DNA from: DATEFF01 sp964586395
Lineage (GTDB): Bacteria; Patescibacteriota; Saccharimonadia; Saccharimonadales; EFPC-124
NCBI GenBank assembly: GCA_964586395.1
Contig: CAZPGP010000023.1
Coordinates: forward strand, 1 to 15,084
Direction of reading: 5' to 3'
DNA: 15,084 nt
The translations under genes and the position numbers were made by a program. The notes under the pieces were generated by a model. It worked only from the letters and a program-made list of their open reading frames with translations. It was not told the origin of the DNA and made no database searches. Shown here piece after piece: positions 1 through 6,549 of the stretch (the stretch's first letter is position 1; each line of letters starts with the position of its first letter).

Positions 1-569
1 GCTCCTAGCTTCCAAAGATCCGGTGGCAAACGATCGTGAAGCTTTTCATCAATTTCACCAATGAACTCATCCCTAAACCCTTCTTCGCTTACTGCCTTCT
101 CAAGTTTTTTGCGGCCTTGCTCGGTAGGGTTGGCCCAGTAATCTTTTAGGCCGTCGTACTTCGGCCCCAGTGCATCTTCGTAAATATCGCCATTTTGAAT
201 GATTAGCCCCCGCACGCGCTCCGGGTCCTTCATCGCAAGACGAAAACCTATCTGCGAGCCGTAATCATGTAAATAAATATAAAACTTATCAATGCTCATT
301 GCTCTAATGAACTGGTCCAAAAAGTCAGCGTAGCCGTCGAATGAGTAGTCGAAGTTTTCAGGTGTGTCGCTATATCCGAACCCCGGAAAATCCGGCGCGA
401 TTAGCCGCCATTTATGGCCAAGCTTGAGCATGAGGTTGCGGTACTGAAACGATGAACAAGGATAGCCGTGTGGCAAAAGCAAGACCGGTGCTTCAGATGG
501 TCCTGCCTCTCGATAAAAAGTGCTAATGCCATTTATTTTGATTACGCGATGTTGAATGTGTTGGTTCAT
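1..569 (-). CDS. alpha/beta hydrolase, haloalkane dehalogenase/epoxide hydrolase-like (3' end outside window)
   Basis: Partial gene: 189 codons are visible from the ATG at 569, and the reading frame runs off the left edge without a stop. The start is set by a strong ribosome binding site (GGAGGAGGAA) just before the ATG. Seen in the protein: the oxyanion-hole motif HGYP at residues 34-37, an APDFPGFGYS strand-turn at about 58-67, and the nucleophile elbow LHDYGSQIG with Asp102 in the nucleophile position. An Asp nucleophile is typical of haloalkane dehalogenases and epoxide hydrolases and not of Ser esterases. The charge-relay His lies in the missing C-terminal part, so the catalytic triad cannot be checked. 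It lies 25 bases downstream of the hydrolase at 595-1476 and is almost certainly co-transcribed with it. Substrate unknown; cytoplasmic, no signal peptide. Confidence 0.85.
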   Translation of the reverse strand, partial: MNQHIQHRVIKINGISTFYREAGPSEAPVLLLPHGYPCSSFQYRNLMLKLGHKWRLIAPDFPGFGYSDTPENFDYSFDGYADFLDQFIRAMSIDKFYIYLHDYGSQIGFRLAMKDPERVRGLIIQNGDIYEDALGPKYDGLKDYWANPTEQGRKKLEKAVSEEGFRDEFIGEIDEKLHDRLPPDLWKLG

Positions 570-594
570 ATTCCTCCTCCGTATAGCTCTTTTG

Positions 595-1476
595 CTAGCG
601 ACTTAATAAGTTATTGATAGCATCAATAACCGCTTTGGGTTTTTCCTCGGGTAGAAGATGCCCGGCGTCTATCGGCTCACCCGTGGCATTAGGAGCCCAA
701 GACTGCCAAGTTTTTAGCGGGTCAAAGGGAAGTTCCATGCCTTTAGGATCTTGCCACAAGATTGTTACCGGGGTATTTATTTTCTTGTTGTTGGCTCTAT
801 CTTCGGCATCATGGCTGCCGTCTACAAAGGCGCCAGCACGGTAATCTTCACAAACGGCATGGATACTCTTGGGGCCAGAAAAGGCCTTTAGGTATTCAGC
901 GCGGATGTCCTTTGGTAGGGCATCGAGATTTTTACACCAGCTATTCAGCGTATGGTCGAGGAACGTTTTAGCACTGGCTTGTAACATTTTTTCAGGGAAA
1001 TCAGTAGGCTGAGCTAAGAAAAATTGATGATATCCAAAGACGCCAAAAGTTCCATGCAAACTTTCCCACATATTGATGGTTGGAATAACGTCCAGAACAA
1101 GGAGGTGCGTCACTGCCTCGGGATGGTCGAGAGCTAAGCGGAATCCAACCAATCCCCCGCGATCATGTCCAGCTACAGCAAATTTTTCATGGCCAAGCTC
1201 TTTCATGAGCTCATAAATATCTTGTGCCATGGTGCGTTTTGAATAGTTGGTATGTTTTTCATCACCACGTGGCTTGTCGCTTTGCCCGTAGCCGCGTAAA
1301 TCAGGGCATACGAGGGTGTACTTTTTGAGTATTTCTGGTGCGACATATCGCCACGCCAAATGGGTTTCTGGAAAACCATGAAGCAACACAAGGGGCATGC
1401 CGCTACCCCCGGTTGCCACGCGTAGTTTTACCCCATTTGCCTCAATGAATGTGTATGATAATGCTTCAATTTTCAT
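595..1476 (-). CDS. alpha/beta hydrolase, fluoroacetate dehalogenase-like fold but altered active site
   Basis: 293 aa, the usual length for the haloacetate dehalogenase/soluble epoxide hydrolase group. The ATG at 1476 follows a GGAGGCGTAC ribosome binding site. Motifs seen: HGFPE at 33-37, PDLRGYGQSDKP at 58-69, nucleophile elbow AGHDRGG with Asp105, relay Asp129 in VLDV, His150, Tyr212 and base His273 in AGHLLPEEKP. The spacing matches the characterised fluoroacetate dehalogenase of Rhodopseudomonas (Asp110, Asp134, His155, Tyr219, His280) very closely. Two residues known to hold substrate there are changed: the second carboxylate-binding Arg is Leu109, and the halide-pocket Trp is Gln151. 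I therefore infer an epoxide hydrolase or another ester/ether hydrolase rather than a true haloacetate dehalogenase. It is first in a two-gene operon with the hydrolase at 1-569, transcribed from a -10 box at 1494-1499. Confidence 0.88.
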   Translation of the reverse strand: MKIEALSYTFIEANGVKLRVATGGSGMPLVLLHGFPETHLAWRYVAPEILKKYTLVCPDLRGYGQSDKPRGDEKHTNYSKRTMAQDIYELMKELGHEKFAVAGHDRGGLVGFRLALDHPEAVTHLLVLDVIPTINMWESLHGTFGVFGYHQFFLAQPTDFPEKMLQASAKTFLDHTLNSWCKNLDALPKDIRAEYLKAFSGPKSIHAVCEDYRAGAFVDGSHDAEDRANNKKINTPVTILWQDPKGMELPFDPLKTWQSWAPNATGEPIDAGHLLPEEKPKAVIDAINNLLSR

Positions 1477-1493
1477 GTACGCCTCCGGTATCC

Positions 1494-1499
1494 ATTATA
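1494..1499 (-). promoter_or_regulatory. -10 box for the two-hydrolase operon
   Basis: On the minus strand a perfect TATAAT lies 17 bases before the ATG at 1476, separated from it by the GGAGGC ribosome binding site. I see no convincing -35 box at 17 bases upstream. The promoter is divergent from the one at 1548-1576. Confidence 0.5.
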
Positions 1500-1545
1500 G
1501 CCTCCCTTTGCTATGAGCGGCATCAGCATATCTACCAGGGTTTTT

Positions 1546-1576
1546 GTTTGCAAAAGTTAAGTTATTATGGTATAAT
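1546..1576 (+). promoter_or_regulatory. sigma70-type promoter with extended -10
   Basis: TTGCAA at 1548-1553, a 17-base spacer, then TATAAT at 1571-1576 preceded by TGG, giving an extended -10 (TGnTATAAT). It lies about 43 bases before the ATG at 1620 and drives the GC-rich nucleoside hydrolase-like gene. The AT-rich promoter abuts abruptly on the GC-rich coding region. Confidence 0.75.
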
Positions 1577-1619
1577 TATATGATCAGAGATAATCTGACC
1601 CTCGACTTTGGAAGGTGAA

Positions 1620-2636
1620 ATGAAACACCCCGCAGTCCTGTTCCTTGACAACACCAGTGCGGACAATCTGGCGATGGCTCTGGCGGCGACGCGCTCTTCC
1701 TCCTTACTGGATGTGAAGGCGATCTTCGTCACGGGCCGTGCCGCGCACACCGACCCCAACGCGTCAATCGAGGAGCGTGATGAGGCCTACTCGGCCCACA
1801 TCCATCTCCTCAACACGCTGCGGATGGCGGAGTTCATGCGCAGTGCCGGACGCACGGTTCCTGTGTTCATGGGCGAAGCGGTCGGCCGGACCGAGCTCCG
1901 GACGGTAATCCCTCACGGCAAGCACGCCAACGAGGAGATCTACGACCTGTGGAACGCCTGGGAGACTGCTGACATTGACGGCGATTTCGCCGCCGGGCTG
2001 CGGTTTCTCTCGAAGTACGAGGGCGAGAAGCTCCTCGTACTGGTGGGCGGTCCGCTCACCGAGGTAGCGTTGATCCAGCGCTACAGGCCCGACCTCGCAG
2101 CCAAGTTCGGCACGATGTTCGTCCAGGCGGGCGACTTCGCCAATGACGAGTCCACCAACCTCCTCGGAGGAAAGGGTAACTCGTTCAACGGCGCGTGCGA
2201 CGCGAAGGCTCTGCACGACGTGCTGGAAGGTCACGACGGGGAGATCATCCTCCTTCCCTCGAACAAGACCAAGCAGCGCGAGCTCGGCTTCGCCACTCCC
2301 GACGAGATCGCGAGCCTGGGGGTCTACCGACGGCTCGTGCAGGTCTACCGAGTGCACTACGAGCACTCCGCCAAGAAGCGGGGGACCTCGTTGTTCATTC
2401 ACGACCTGGGACTCGTCATGCTGGCGGAGCAGTACCTCCGGGGTGGCCGGAACTTCCCGTACCGCTACGAACCGGTGGAGATTCTGGACGTGCCCTACCG
2501 GGCGCCCGAGGCGGGTCAGTCGGAACGACGCGGCACGATCGTGATCGGACCGGCTAGGGCCGGCAACCGCTCCACGGTCGTGTGGCAGGACATCGACGGA
2601 TACCGTGGCCGCGTGGCCGCGTATCTGCAGAGTTGA
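1620..2636 (+). CDS. divergent nucleoside hydrolase-like protein in a GC-rich cassette
   Basis: 338 aa from the ATG at 1620, which has AAGGTGA just upstream; a TTG at 1608 is in frame but would lie upstream of this site. The fold is recognised as the inosine-uridine-preferring nucleoside hydrolase superfamily. The N-terminal strand is followed by LDNTSADN (about residues 9-16), at the place of the Ca-binding DxDxGxDD motif. GGPLTEVA (about 144-151) matches the GPLTN motif, NSFNGACDAKAL (about 187-198) matches the FNxxxDPxAA motif, and TPDEIASL follows as in family members. The metal-binding motif is degenerate: one residue shorter, with two acids replaced, so N-ribohydrolase activity is uncertain. 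GC content is roughly 60-70% in sampled lines against about 50% in neighbours, third positions are nearly all G/C, and the stop is TGA, unlike all native genes here. It is a likely horizontal acquisition, monocistronic between its own promoter and terminator. Confidence 0.7.
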   Translation: MKHPAVLFLDNTSADNLAMALAATRSSSLLDVKAIFVTGRAAHTDPNASIEERDEAYSAHIHLLNTLRMAEFMRSAGRTVPVFMGEAVGRTELRTVIPHGKHANEEIYDLWNAWETADIDGDFAAGLRFLSKYEGEKLLVLVGGPLTEVALIQRYRPDLAAKFGTMFVQAGDFANDESTNLLGGKGNSFNGACDAKALHDVLEGHDGEIILLPSNKTKQRELGFATPDEIASLGVYRRLVQVYRVHYEHSAKKRGTSLFIHDLGLVMLAEQYLRGGRNFPYRYEPVEILDVPYRAPEAGQSERRGTIVIGPARAGNRSTVVWQDIDGYRGRVAAYLQS

Positions 2637-2641
2637 GGAGA

Positions 2642-2685
2642 GGCTCTCCCGAGTCACCGTCAAGGTGATTTCGGGAGAGCCTTTT
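2642..2685 (+). terminator. Rho-independent terminator of the nucleoside hydrolase-like gene
   Basis: GGCTCTCCCGA (2642-2652) pairs perfectly with TCGGGAGAGCC (2671-2681). An inner stem TCACC/GGTGA shortens the loop, and TTTT follows at 2682-2685. It starts 5 bases after the stop codon. The convergent gene ends at 2762, so it also insulates the cassette from its neighbour. Confidence 0.9.
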
Positions 2686-2761
2686 CCCTATGTTATCCAA
2701 TCCCTTCTGTTGCCTGCGATCACTCAGCAGTAATTGTCGATCTTTTTGAGCACCTAGCGGC

Positions 2762-3871
2762 TTACTTTTTTTGTAGTTTTGCAACAAACGCGTTTAGGTC
2801 ATTTGCCCAGATCTGAGGCTCTTCCCAAACAGCAAAGTGCGCACCCTTCTCTAGATCAGAGAAATGGATGAGGTTTGTCTTACGCTCTGCCCATTCGCGT
2901 GGCAAAGGTGCATCGCCTGGGCAATGCGCGACACCTGCTGGTACCATGCTTTTTTCAGATACAGGCTGGGCTGACATCTCCGCTACCCGTGTATCGTAGG
3001 CAATCCGCATTGACGAGCCGATCGTTTCTGTTACCCAATAGATCATAATATTCGTTAGTAGCTCGTCTTCGCCAAAACGCTCATTGAGCGATTCGCCCGT
3101 AGAGAGTGAGCTCATCATGCTCATGATCCAAGCTGCAAGGCCAACTGGCGAATCGTTGAACGCATAGGCGGCGCTTTGTGGCTTCGTAGCTTTTAGCATA
3201 CTAAACGCTCCTTCGGTGAAGAACCAGTGCTGGATAAATCCAGCGAACTCTTGCTCGGGCGGTGTAAGGCTTGCGAAGTCGGTCGCTTGGTCCGGATATC
3301 CAACATCTGTAAGGTGCATTCCTAGAAGTAGTTCGGGCTTGCGGTTAGCCAAAGACATGCTCACCAGCGAGCCACCATCGCCGCCAGCTGAGATGAACTT
3401 TTCGTAACCCAATTCTTTTGTCATAAGGTCTGCAAAAAGATCCGAGATCTTGTCAATCGACATACTGACACGCTCCGAGAATCCAGTGCCCGGCATCGAA
3501 GGCACGACGACGTGATACTTGTCCTTTAGGAGTGGCAGTACCTTATGAAAGCGATAGAAGGAGTCTGGCCAGCCGTGTACCAGTAGCAGCGGAATTGCGT
3601 CAGGATTCTCGCTGGGCTGGTGGATAAAGTGGATATTTACGCCATCAATATCGGCCATGAATTGGGGGAGCTCATTCAGAGCTGCTTCGTTTTTGCGCCA
3701 GTCGTATTCCTTTAGCCAGTGATCTGCTAATTTCTTCATATAACCAAGGCTTGTACCGTAATCCCAGCCTGCATCTTTGGCTTCGTCTGGCCAGCGGTGA
3801 TGTTCTATTCGATATGCAAGGTCGTCAAGAACCTCTTGTTGGACGTTGATTTTAAAAGGTTTGTGAGCCAT
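2762..3871 (-). CDS. epoxide hydrolase with N-terminal EHN domain
   Basis: 369 aa from the ATG at 3871. This start has AAAGGAG 8 bases upstream and places the protein start where EHN-family proteins begin; an ATG 26 codons further up has no such site. An epoxide hydrolase N-terminal domain covers about residues 5-110 (including RWPDE 26-30, DYGTSLGYMK 37-46 and DWRKNEAALN 57-66). The alpha/beta hydrolase core follows with HGWPDS at 99-104, nucleophile Asp165 in SAGGDGGS, likely relay acid Asp320 in CPGD, and base His345 in KGAHFAVWE. Family members hydrolyse epoxides via an Asp-ester with two Tyr proton donors. Here the usual RxYY-type segment reads RIAYD (289-293), so one expected Tyr may be shifted or absent. 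Cytoplasmic; monocistronic, with a conserved 17-base motif 58 bases upstream (3929-3945). Converges with the GC-rich cassette at 1546-2685. Confidence 0.88.
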   Translation of the reverse strand: MAHKPFKINVQQEVLDDLAYRIEHHRWPDEAKDAGWDYGTSLGYMKKLADHWLKEYDWRKNEAALNELPQFMADIDGVNIHFIHQPSENPDAIPLLLVHGWPDSFYRFHKVLPLLKDKYHVVVPSMPGTGFSERVSMSIDKISDLFADLMTKELGYEKFISAGGDGGSLVSMSLANRKPELLLGMHLTDVGYPDQATDFASLTPPEQEFAGFIQHWFFTEGAFSMLKATKPQSAAYAFNDSPVGLAAWIMSMMSSLSTGESLNERFGEDELLTNIMIYWVTETIGSSMRIAYDTRVAEMSAQPVSEKSMVPAGVAHCPGDAPLPREWAERKTNLIHFSDLEKGAHFAVWEEPQIWANDLNAFVAKLQKK

Positions 3872-3928
3872 ATCTTGTTCTCCTTTGTGATTATGATTCT
3901 CTTTAATGATACTTGCTGATTGGTGCTG

Positions 3929-3945
3929 GGTTTTGTAAAAAAACG
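3929..3945 (-). promoter_or_regulatory. 17-base shared upstream motif (copy A)
   Basis: On the plus strand GGTTTTGTAAAAAAACG, an imperfect palindrome with arms GTTTT/AAAAC around a 5-base centre. The edge nearest the gene is 58 bases from the ATG at 3871. An identical 17-mer lies at the same distance from the VOC gene start at 12807. On the minus strand a TATCAT box lies 17 bases beyond the motif, so the motif occupies the -35 region of the presumed promoter. Confidence 0.6.
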
Positions 3946-3993
3946 ACATAAGCCTGCATGGGTTTTATTAAAATCCATTCTGTTCGGCAAATG

Positions 3994-4020
3994 AAAAAAG
4001 ATCGACATTCGTCAATCTTT
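3994..4020 (-). terminator. Rho-independent terminator of the beta-helix gene
   Basis: On the minus strand AAGATTGAC, a GAAT loop, then GTCGATCTT with one G-U pair, followed by TTTT. It sits 23 bases after the stop of the gene at 4043-5299. A T-run also follows the stem on the plus strand, so it could act in both directions. Confidence 0.75.
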
Positions 4021-4042
4021 TTGTATCGGTGGAGTTACGCGA

Positions 4043-5299
4043 CTATGGCTTCGGAACGACCGCGCCTTGGTTATTCGAAGCTGACGGATTATTGATGAAG
4101 TTATTCGTCCAACTTCCCCAGCCCACTCCTGAGCCGCCCATTGCCGCTGCCCCAAAGCCTGTTCCGCTAAAGCGGTTGTTAACAACATACAAATGGCTTC
4201 CGTAGGTATTGCCGTCGAGCTGCAATTGATACCCAAGGCCTTCAAGCAAGTTTCCTTCTATCAACACGTTATTAATATCATCACCCCAAGTTTGCTGAAC
4301 GAAGAACGCGCCTGTATCATTGCCCGAGCTACTGTTGAAACGGTTGTTCTTTACGATCGCCTGACGGCTTGGGTTGCTTGTAGTGACAAAGTCACGAATG
4401 GTAAAAGCGTCACTGTGGTTCCCTGTCGTGCCTGGGTCGCCGTACGCAGTCAGGCCCGTCACATAGTTCCCTTCGATATTCACACTAATGCTCAAACCTG
4501 CGTTTGCAATTCCGATTCCGCTTCCAAAGCCATGAATGTAGTTCCGGTAGAGGCTTCCCACTCCCAGAAATCCAATCGAATAAGCACTCTCTTGCTGACT
4601 TAGAAGGCCTCCATCGAACTCGGAGTCGCGTATTGTTACAGAACTTGGTGCGACCTCACAGTCAGGATTACAGACGTTATAGTTTGTTGTCGTAACGGTC
4701 GGCAACCCTAGGCCGACCGAAGGCGGCTGAATACAGCTCTTTTCGATCGTGATGTTGCCATTCGACAAATCGAGTGGCGTAGCTATGCGCTTCTGGCTAA
4801 TGACCGTGCCCGAGGCGGGCTTGTCTGATCCGCCGTAAAGAGGGAGACTCCCACAGCTTAATCCATGAGGCGCTAAACCAGTATTCTGCGAAGTAAGCCG
4901 CCACCCGAACAGCTCTGATGGGCTCGGCGTTGATCCGGATGACCCAGATGACCCACCGCTACTGCCGCCTGTTGCTGCACCGCCACCACCGCTAGTATTA
5001 GCGCTACCACCTCCGGTTCGTGACGACCCGCCACTTGTAGGTGGCTTGTTGCTTGTTGGGCTTTTCTGTTCCTTCGCGTTTGATGTGGCGTCTTTATCCT
5101 TGGTCGCTTCTTGTGAGGTTTGCCCTTGGGTGTTGGCGCCCTTCTTCTCGGGAGACCCCGAAGTCGACGGCTGATCGTTGCCCGAGCTCTGTTGCGGCGG
5201 GTTCATCATGAAATAAACCCACACGCAAATACCTACAATAAGAAGTCCAGCAAGAGTCAGGATTATGGCTCGTTTTTGTTTGAGGGCATTCAGCAACAT
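4043..5299 (-). CDS. membrane-anchored right-handed beta-helix surface protein
   Basis: 418 aa. A short basic N-terminus (KQKR, 7-10) precedes a single transmembrane segment at about 11-32, with no cleavage motif after it, so it probably acts as a signal anchor. Residues 33-128 form a low-complexity linker rich in Ser, Thr, Gly, Pro and Lys, ending in Gly/Ser-rich repeats (about 86-125). Residues 130-418 carry recurring short strands with Asn-rich turns (for example VEGNYV-, KNNRFN-, EGNLLEG- and VNNRFSG-type units) typical of parallel beta-helix proteins such as pectate lyase-like domains. Cys149, Cys189, Cys210 and Cys214 could form disulfides outside the cell. I see no catalytic signature, so carbohydrate binding, cleavage or adhesion are all possible. 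No clear ribosome binding site: AAAAACCTT precedes the ATG, with a TAGAAT box 12 bases upstream, so the mRNA leader is probably very short. Monocistronic. Confidence 0.8.
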   Translation of the reverse strand: MLLNALKQKRAIILTLAGLLIVGICVWVYFMMNPPQQSSGNDQPSTSGSPEKKGANTQGQTSQEATKDKDATSNAKEQKSPTSNKPPTSGGSSRTGGGSANTSGGGGAATGGSSGGSSGSSGSTPSPSELFGWRLTSQNTGLAPHGLSCGSLPLYGGSDKPASGTVISQKRIATPLDLSNGNITIEKSCIQPPSVGLGLPTVTTTNYNVCNPDCEVAPSSVTIRDSEFDGGLLSQQESAYSIGFLGVGSLYRNYIHGFGSGIGIANAGLSISVNIEGNYVTGLTAYGDPGTTGNHSDAFTIRDFVTTSNPSRQAIVKNNRFNSSSGNDTGAFFVQQTWGDDINNVLIEGNLLEGLGYQLQLDGNTYGSHLYVVNNRFSGTGFGAAAMGGSGVGWGSWTNNFINNPSASNNQGAVVPKP

Positions 5300-5332
5300 A
5301 AGGTTTTTCTTATTCTACTGCAGATCTTCGCA

Positions 5333-5366
5333 AACGAAAAGTAGTATCACGGGGGTGATACTACTT
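5333..5366 (-). terminator. Rho-independent terminator of the PhnB-like gene
   Basis: A perfect 12-base inverted repeat (AAGTAGTATCAC at 5339-5350 and GTGATACTACTT at 5355-5366) with a 4-base loop. On the minus strand it is followed by TTTTCGTTTG. It lies 26 bases after the stop of the gene at 5393-5881 and just upstream of the beta-helix gene start at 5299. Confidence 0.8.
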
Positions 5367-5392
5367 CACGCCTAAAGCTCCCCCCTACGGGT

Positions 5393-5881
5393 CTATTCCC
5401 CGTTTGCAGCGCGCTCGAGTTCAGCGACGTCGATCTTGTGCATCTGCATCATCGCCTGTGTTGCGCGGCTGGCTCGTTCTGGGTCTGGATCGTTGAGTAG
5501 TTCCCCGAGTCGCTTAGGGATAATTTGCCAGCTGACACCGAACTGGTCTTTGCACCAGCCACATTGCTCAGACTCGGGTACTGCCGATAGCCTTTCCCAG
5601 TAGTAGTCGACTTCTTCCTGGTCCGCGCAGTCGACAACGAACGATACGGCTTCGTTGAACTTGAATGTTGGGCCTCCATCCAGGCAGGTGAACTTCACGC
5701 CGTCGAGCTCGAACTCGCCGTTGATAACCTTGCCGGACATACCTTTGAAATGCTCATCAAGAGACTCGTCTGGATATTTGTCGACCCGAATAATCTTAGA
5801 GTTTTTAAAGACGCTGACGTAATAGTTCATCGCCTCCTCGGCGTTCATGTCGAACCACAAACAAGGTGTAATCTTTTGCAT
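5393..5881 (-). CDS. PhnB-like VOC (glyoxalase-fold) protein
   Basis: 162 aa, matching the usual length of the PhnB / '3-demethylubiquinone methyltransferase-like' VOC family, whose name does not reflect proven activity. Visible family marks are TPCLWFDMNAEEAMNYYVSVF at the start (residues 5-25), a DGGP loop after the second strand (68-71), and the C-terminal block QCGWCKDQFGVSWQIIPK (106-123), followed by the usual short helical tail with MMQMHKID. AAGGAG lies 5 bases before the ATG at 5881. The fold usually binds a metal or small hydrophobic ligand; the substrate is unknown. Divergent from the serine hydrolase at 5956. It has its own terminator at 5333-5366. Confidence 0.88.
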   Translation of the reverse strand: MQKITPCLWFDMNAEEAMNYYVSVFKNSKIIRVDKYPDESLDEHFKGMSGKVINGEFELDGVKFTCLDGGPTFKFNEAVSFVVDCADQEEVDYYWERLSAVPESEQCGWCKDQFGVSWQIIPKRLGELLNDPDPERASRATQAMMQMHKIDVAELERAANGE

Positions 5882-5943
5882 AGAAGCTCCTTATGAATGC
5901 TATCTCCCTATCATTCAAACAGGTTATGGCTTGTTTTGTAAGC

Positions 5944-5949
5944 TATAAT
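5944..5949 (+). promoter_or_regulatory. -10 box placed for leaderless transcription
   Basis: A perfect TATAAT ends 6 bases before the ATG at 5956, so transcription would start on or next to the A of the start codon. There is no clear -35 box. The same TATAAT-N6-ATG layout recurs at 11524-11538 and, on the minus strand, at 12377-12391. Confidence 0.6.
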
Positions 5950-5955
5950 TGCAGG

Positions 5956-6510
5956 ATGAAGCGCAAGATATTATTTATTCATGGTGCCGGTGAGGGCGCA
6001 TATAACGAAGATAAGCTGTTGGTGCAAAGCCTACAGAAAGAGCTTGGCGATGACTTTGAGGTTCGCTATCCGGAGATGCGCGACGAAGCTAACGCACCGT
6101 ATGAGGTATGGAAGCAGCAGATTCAGGACGAGCTCGCCGATATACATGAACCAGCCATCTTGGTTGGGCACTCTATGGGCGCTTCCGAATTGACGAAGAT
6201 TATCACCGAGATCAAAACTAATACACCCATCGACGGGATTTTCCTGATAGCTAACCCGTTCTGGGGTGGCCAAGGCTGGTTGTATGAAGGCTATGAAGAG
6301 CTCGAACTCCCCGCTGATGCAGCAACAAAATTACCGGAGGGGGCAAAGATGTTCCTGTATCAGGCGCGTGACGACGAAATAGTCCCCTTCACCCATCTGG
6401 CGCTCTACGCAAAACTTCTGCCACAAGCAGTCGTTCGAGAAATCGACGCAGGCGGCCATCAACTTGGCAATGATTTATCACTGGTGGCGCAGGATATAAA
6501 AGACCTGTAA
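5956..6510 (+). CDS. small serine alpha/beta hydrolase (RBBP9/YdeN-like)
   Basis: 184 aa from the ATG at 5956. An in-frame ATG at 5893 would add a tail overlapping the promoter, and family proteins begin right before the first strand KILFIHGAG, so 5956 is preferred. The protein has an N-terminal HGAGEGAY turn (9-16), nucleophile elbow VGHSMGAS with Ser73, acid Asp140 in ARDDEIVP, and His168 in GGHQLGND. This complete Ser-Asp-His triad with a minimal core and no lid domain is typical of the RBBP9/YdeN group of predicted esterases. Cytoplasmic. Apparently leaderless. It is followed 39 bases later by the ABC transporter genes on the same strand and may be read through into them, as I see no terminator between. 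Confidence 0.82.
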   Translation: MKRKILFIHGAGEGAYNEDKLLVQSLQKELGDDFEVRYPEMRDEANAPYEVWKQQIQDELADIHEPAILVGHSMGASELTKIITEIKTNTPIDGIFLIANPFWGGQGWLYEGYEELELPADAATKLPEGAKMFLYQARDDEIVPFTHLALYAKLLPQAVVREIDAGGHQLGNDLSLVAQDIKDL

Positions 6511-6549
6511 GCTGCGAGTGAGTCGCTCTTATGTTTAAATAGGTATTAT

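Noticed and set aside
1537..1556. GGGTTTTTGTTTGCAAAA resembling the 17-base motif
   Set aside because: The similarity is limited to A/T runs, the spacing to the nearest starts differs, and the bases are already explained by the -35 region of the promoter at 1546-1576.
2143..2557. Two further plus-strand open frames inside the nucleoside hydrolase-like gene
   Set aside because: Arg/Ser-rich out-of-frame translations caused by high GC; no start signals, and the real frame has recognisable motifs throughout.
1764..2663. 299-codon open frame on the minus strand
   Set aside because: It is the antisense shadow of the GC-rich nucleoside hydrolase-like gene; GC-rich coding leaves antisense frames open, it has no ribosome binding site, and its product resembles no fold.
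4970..5060. Short repeated units in the beta-helix gene
   Set aside because: They encode the Gly/Ser-rich stalk and are explained by protein low complexity, not by a mobile or regulatory DNA repeat.
5933..5941. GTTTTGTAA, the core of the shared 17-base motif, upstream of the PhnB-like gene
   Set aside because: Only 9 bases match, the distance to the start is 7 bases shorter than in the two full copies, and it overlaps the divergent promoter; too weak to call a third site without genome-wide evidence.
5893..5955. N-terminal extension of the serine hydrolase
   Set aside because: It would place the coding region over the perfect TATAAT at 5944 and adds residues not seen before the first strand in this family.
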